Assembly: GCA_025345505.1 (NCBI GenBank)
Contig: JANVCC010000174.1
Location: 1,603,656 to 1,667,655 of the forward strand
Reading direction: 5' to 3'
Length of the DNA: 64,000 nucleotides
Origin: Todiramphus chloris collaris
Lineage: Eukaryota > Chordata > Aves > Coraciiformes > Alcedinidae
Position numbers and translations under genes: made by a program. How positions within the stretch are numbered: the first letter of the stretch is position 1; every line of letters starts with the position of its first letter. The notes under the pieces were generated by a model. The model ran no database searches and was not told where the DNA came from. It saw nothing but the letters and a program-made list of their open reading frames with translations. Positions 63,768-64,000 of this stretch are shown piece by piece.

Positions 63768-64000
63768 CGCCTTCCTCTTAATGGTGAACGGAGGGAGGGC
63801 GCTTTCCTCTGCCCCGCCGAGGGGCAGCTCCGAGGAAGCGCTCTCCTGTCGCCTCTGCCCCCCGGGCCGCCTCACAAGGGCATCTCCGGGGCGGCCGCGC
63901 CGCGCCTCACTTCGCCTCGCCCGCCGGCAGCCGGCCCCGCCGCCGCCGCCGCCCCCAGCCCGCTCCCCGCCGCCCGCTCTCGCCTCGGCTGCCGCCGCAC
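63768..64000 (-). other. UBE4B: UBE4B 5' UTR (partial) with a tiny uORF
   Basis: GC-rich leader upstream of the start codon. A three-codon uORF (ATG CCC TTG TGA) lies at 63872-63883 with G at -3, out of frame with the main start. The leader is open in frame upstream of the start, but no in-frame ATG is visible in the part I checked. The transcript may start within or beyond this stretch. Confidence 0.6.

Overview
The window is vertebrate nuclear DNA, almost certainly avian. It holds two neighbouring genes, both on the minus strand: the complete coding region of UBE4B (ubiquitination factor E4B, a U-box ubiquitin ligase) and the 5' end of KIF1B (kinesin-3 motor). The avian assignment rests on two CR1 LINE relics, very few other interspersed repeats, and a compact UBE4B (about 38 kb from start to stop codon). 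The order UBE4B then KIF1B, same strand, is the conserved vertebrate order.

Layout, left to right (the reverse of transcription): 1-14591 is KIF1B intron 2, running off the left edge. 14592-14778 is KIF1B exon 2, carrying the start codon and the first 35 codons of the motor domain. 14779-20186 is KIF1B intron 1. About 19560-21130 is a CpG island with the KIF1B promoter (four CCAAT boxes) and non-coding exon 1. About 21130-24205 is intergenic. 24205-25584 is the UBE4B 3' UTR, broken by a 100-N assembly gap in a long T run. 25585-63767 is the UBE4B coding region. 63768-64000 is UBE4B 5' UTR and the start of its own CpG island, cut by the window edge.

I placed all 28 UBE4B coding exons by eye from splice sites and homology. 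Their lengths sum to 3933 nt, one uninterrupted frame of 1310 codons plus stop, and every codon split across an intron resolves properly. Removing cassette exon 7 (411 nt) leaves 1173 residues, the length of the short mammalian isoform. Inside intron 7 there is a further 108-nt, phase 2-2 exon-like segment (47843-47950) in the same frame. It is flanked on each side by one TGCATG (RBFOX) and one ACTAAC (QKI) motif. It matches what is known of the striated-muscle-specific exon 7a of mammalian UBE4B and is the most interesting element here.

Functionally, UBE4B extends or initiates ubiquitin chains with E2s of the UBE2D class and works with VCP/p97. KIF1B carries mitochondria or synaptic vesicle precursors along axons. 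They share a neighbourhood but no known operon-like link. I saw no CRISPR array, no tRNA or rRNA gene, no intact mobile element, and no third protein-coding gene. The long open frames inside the GC-rich islands look like composition artefacts.
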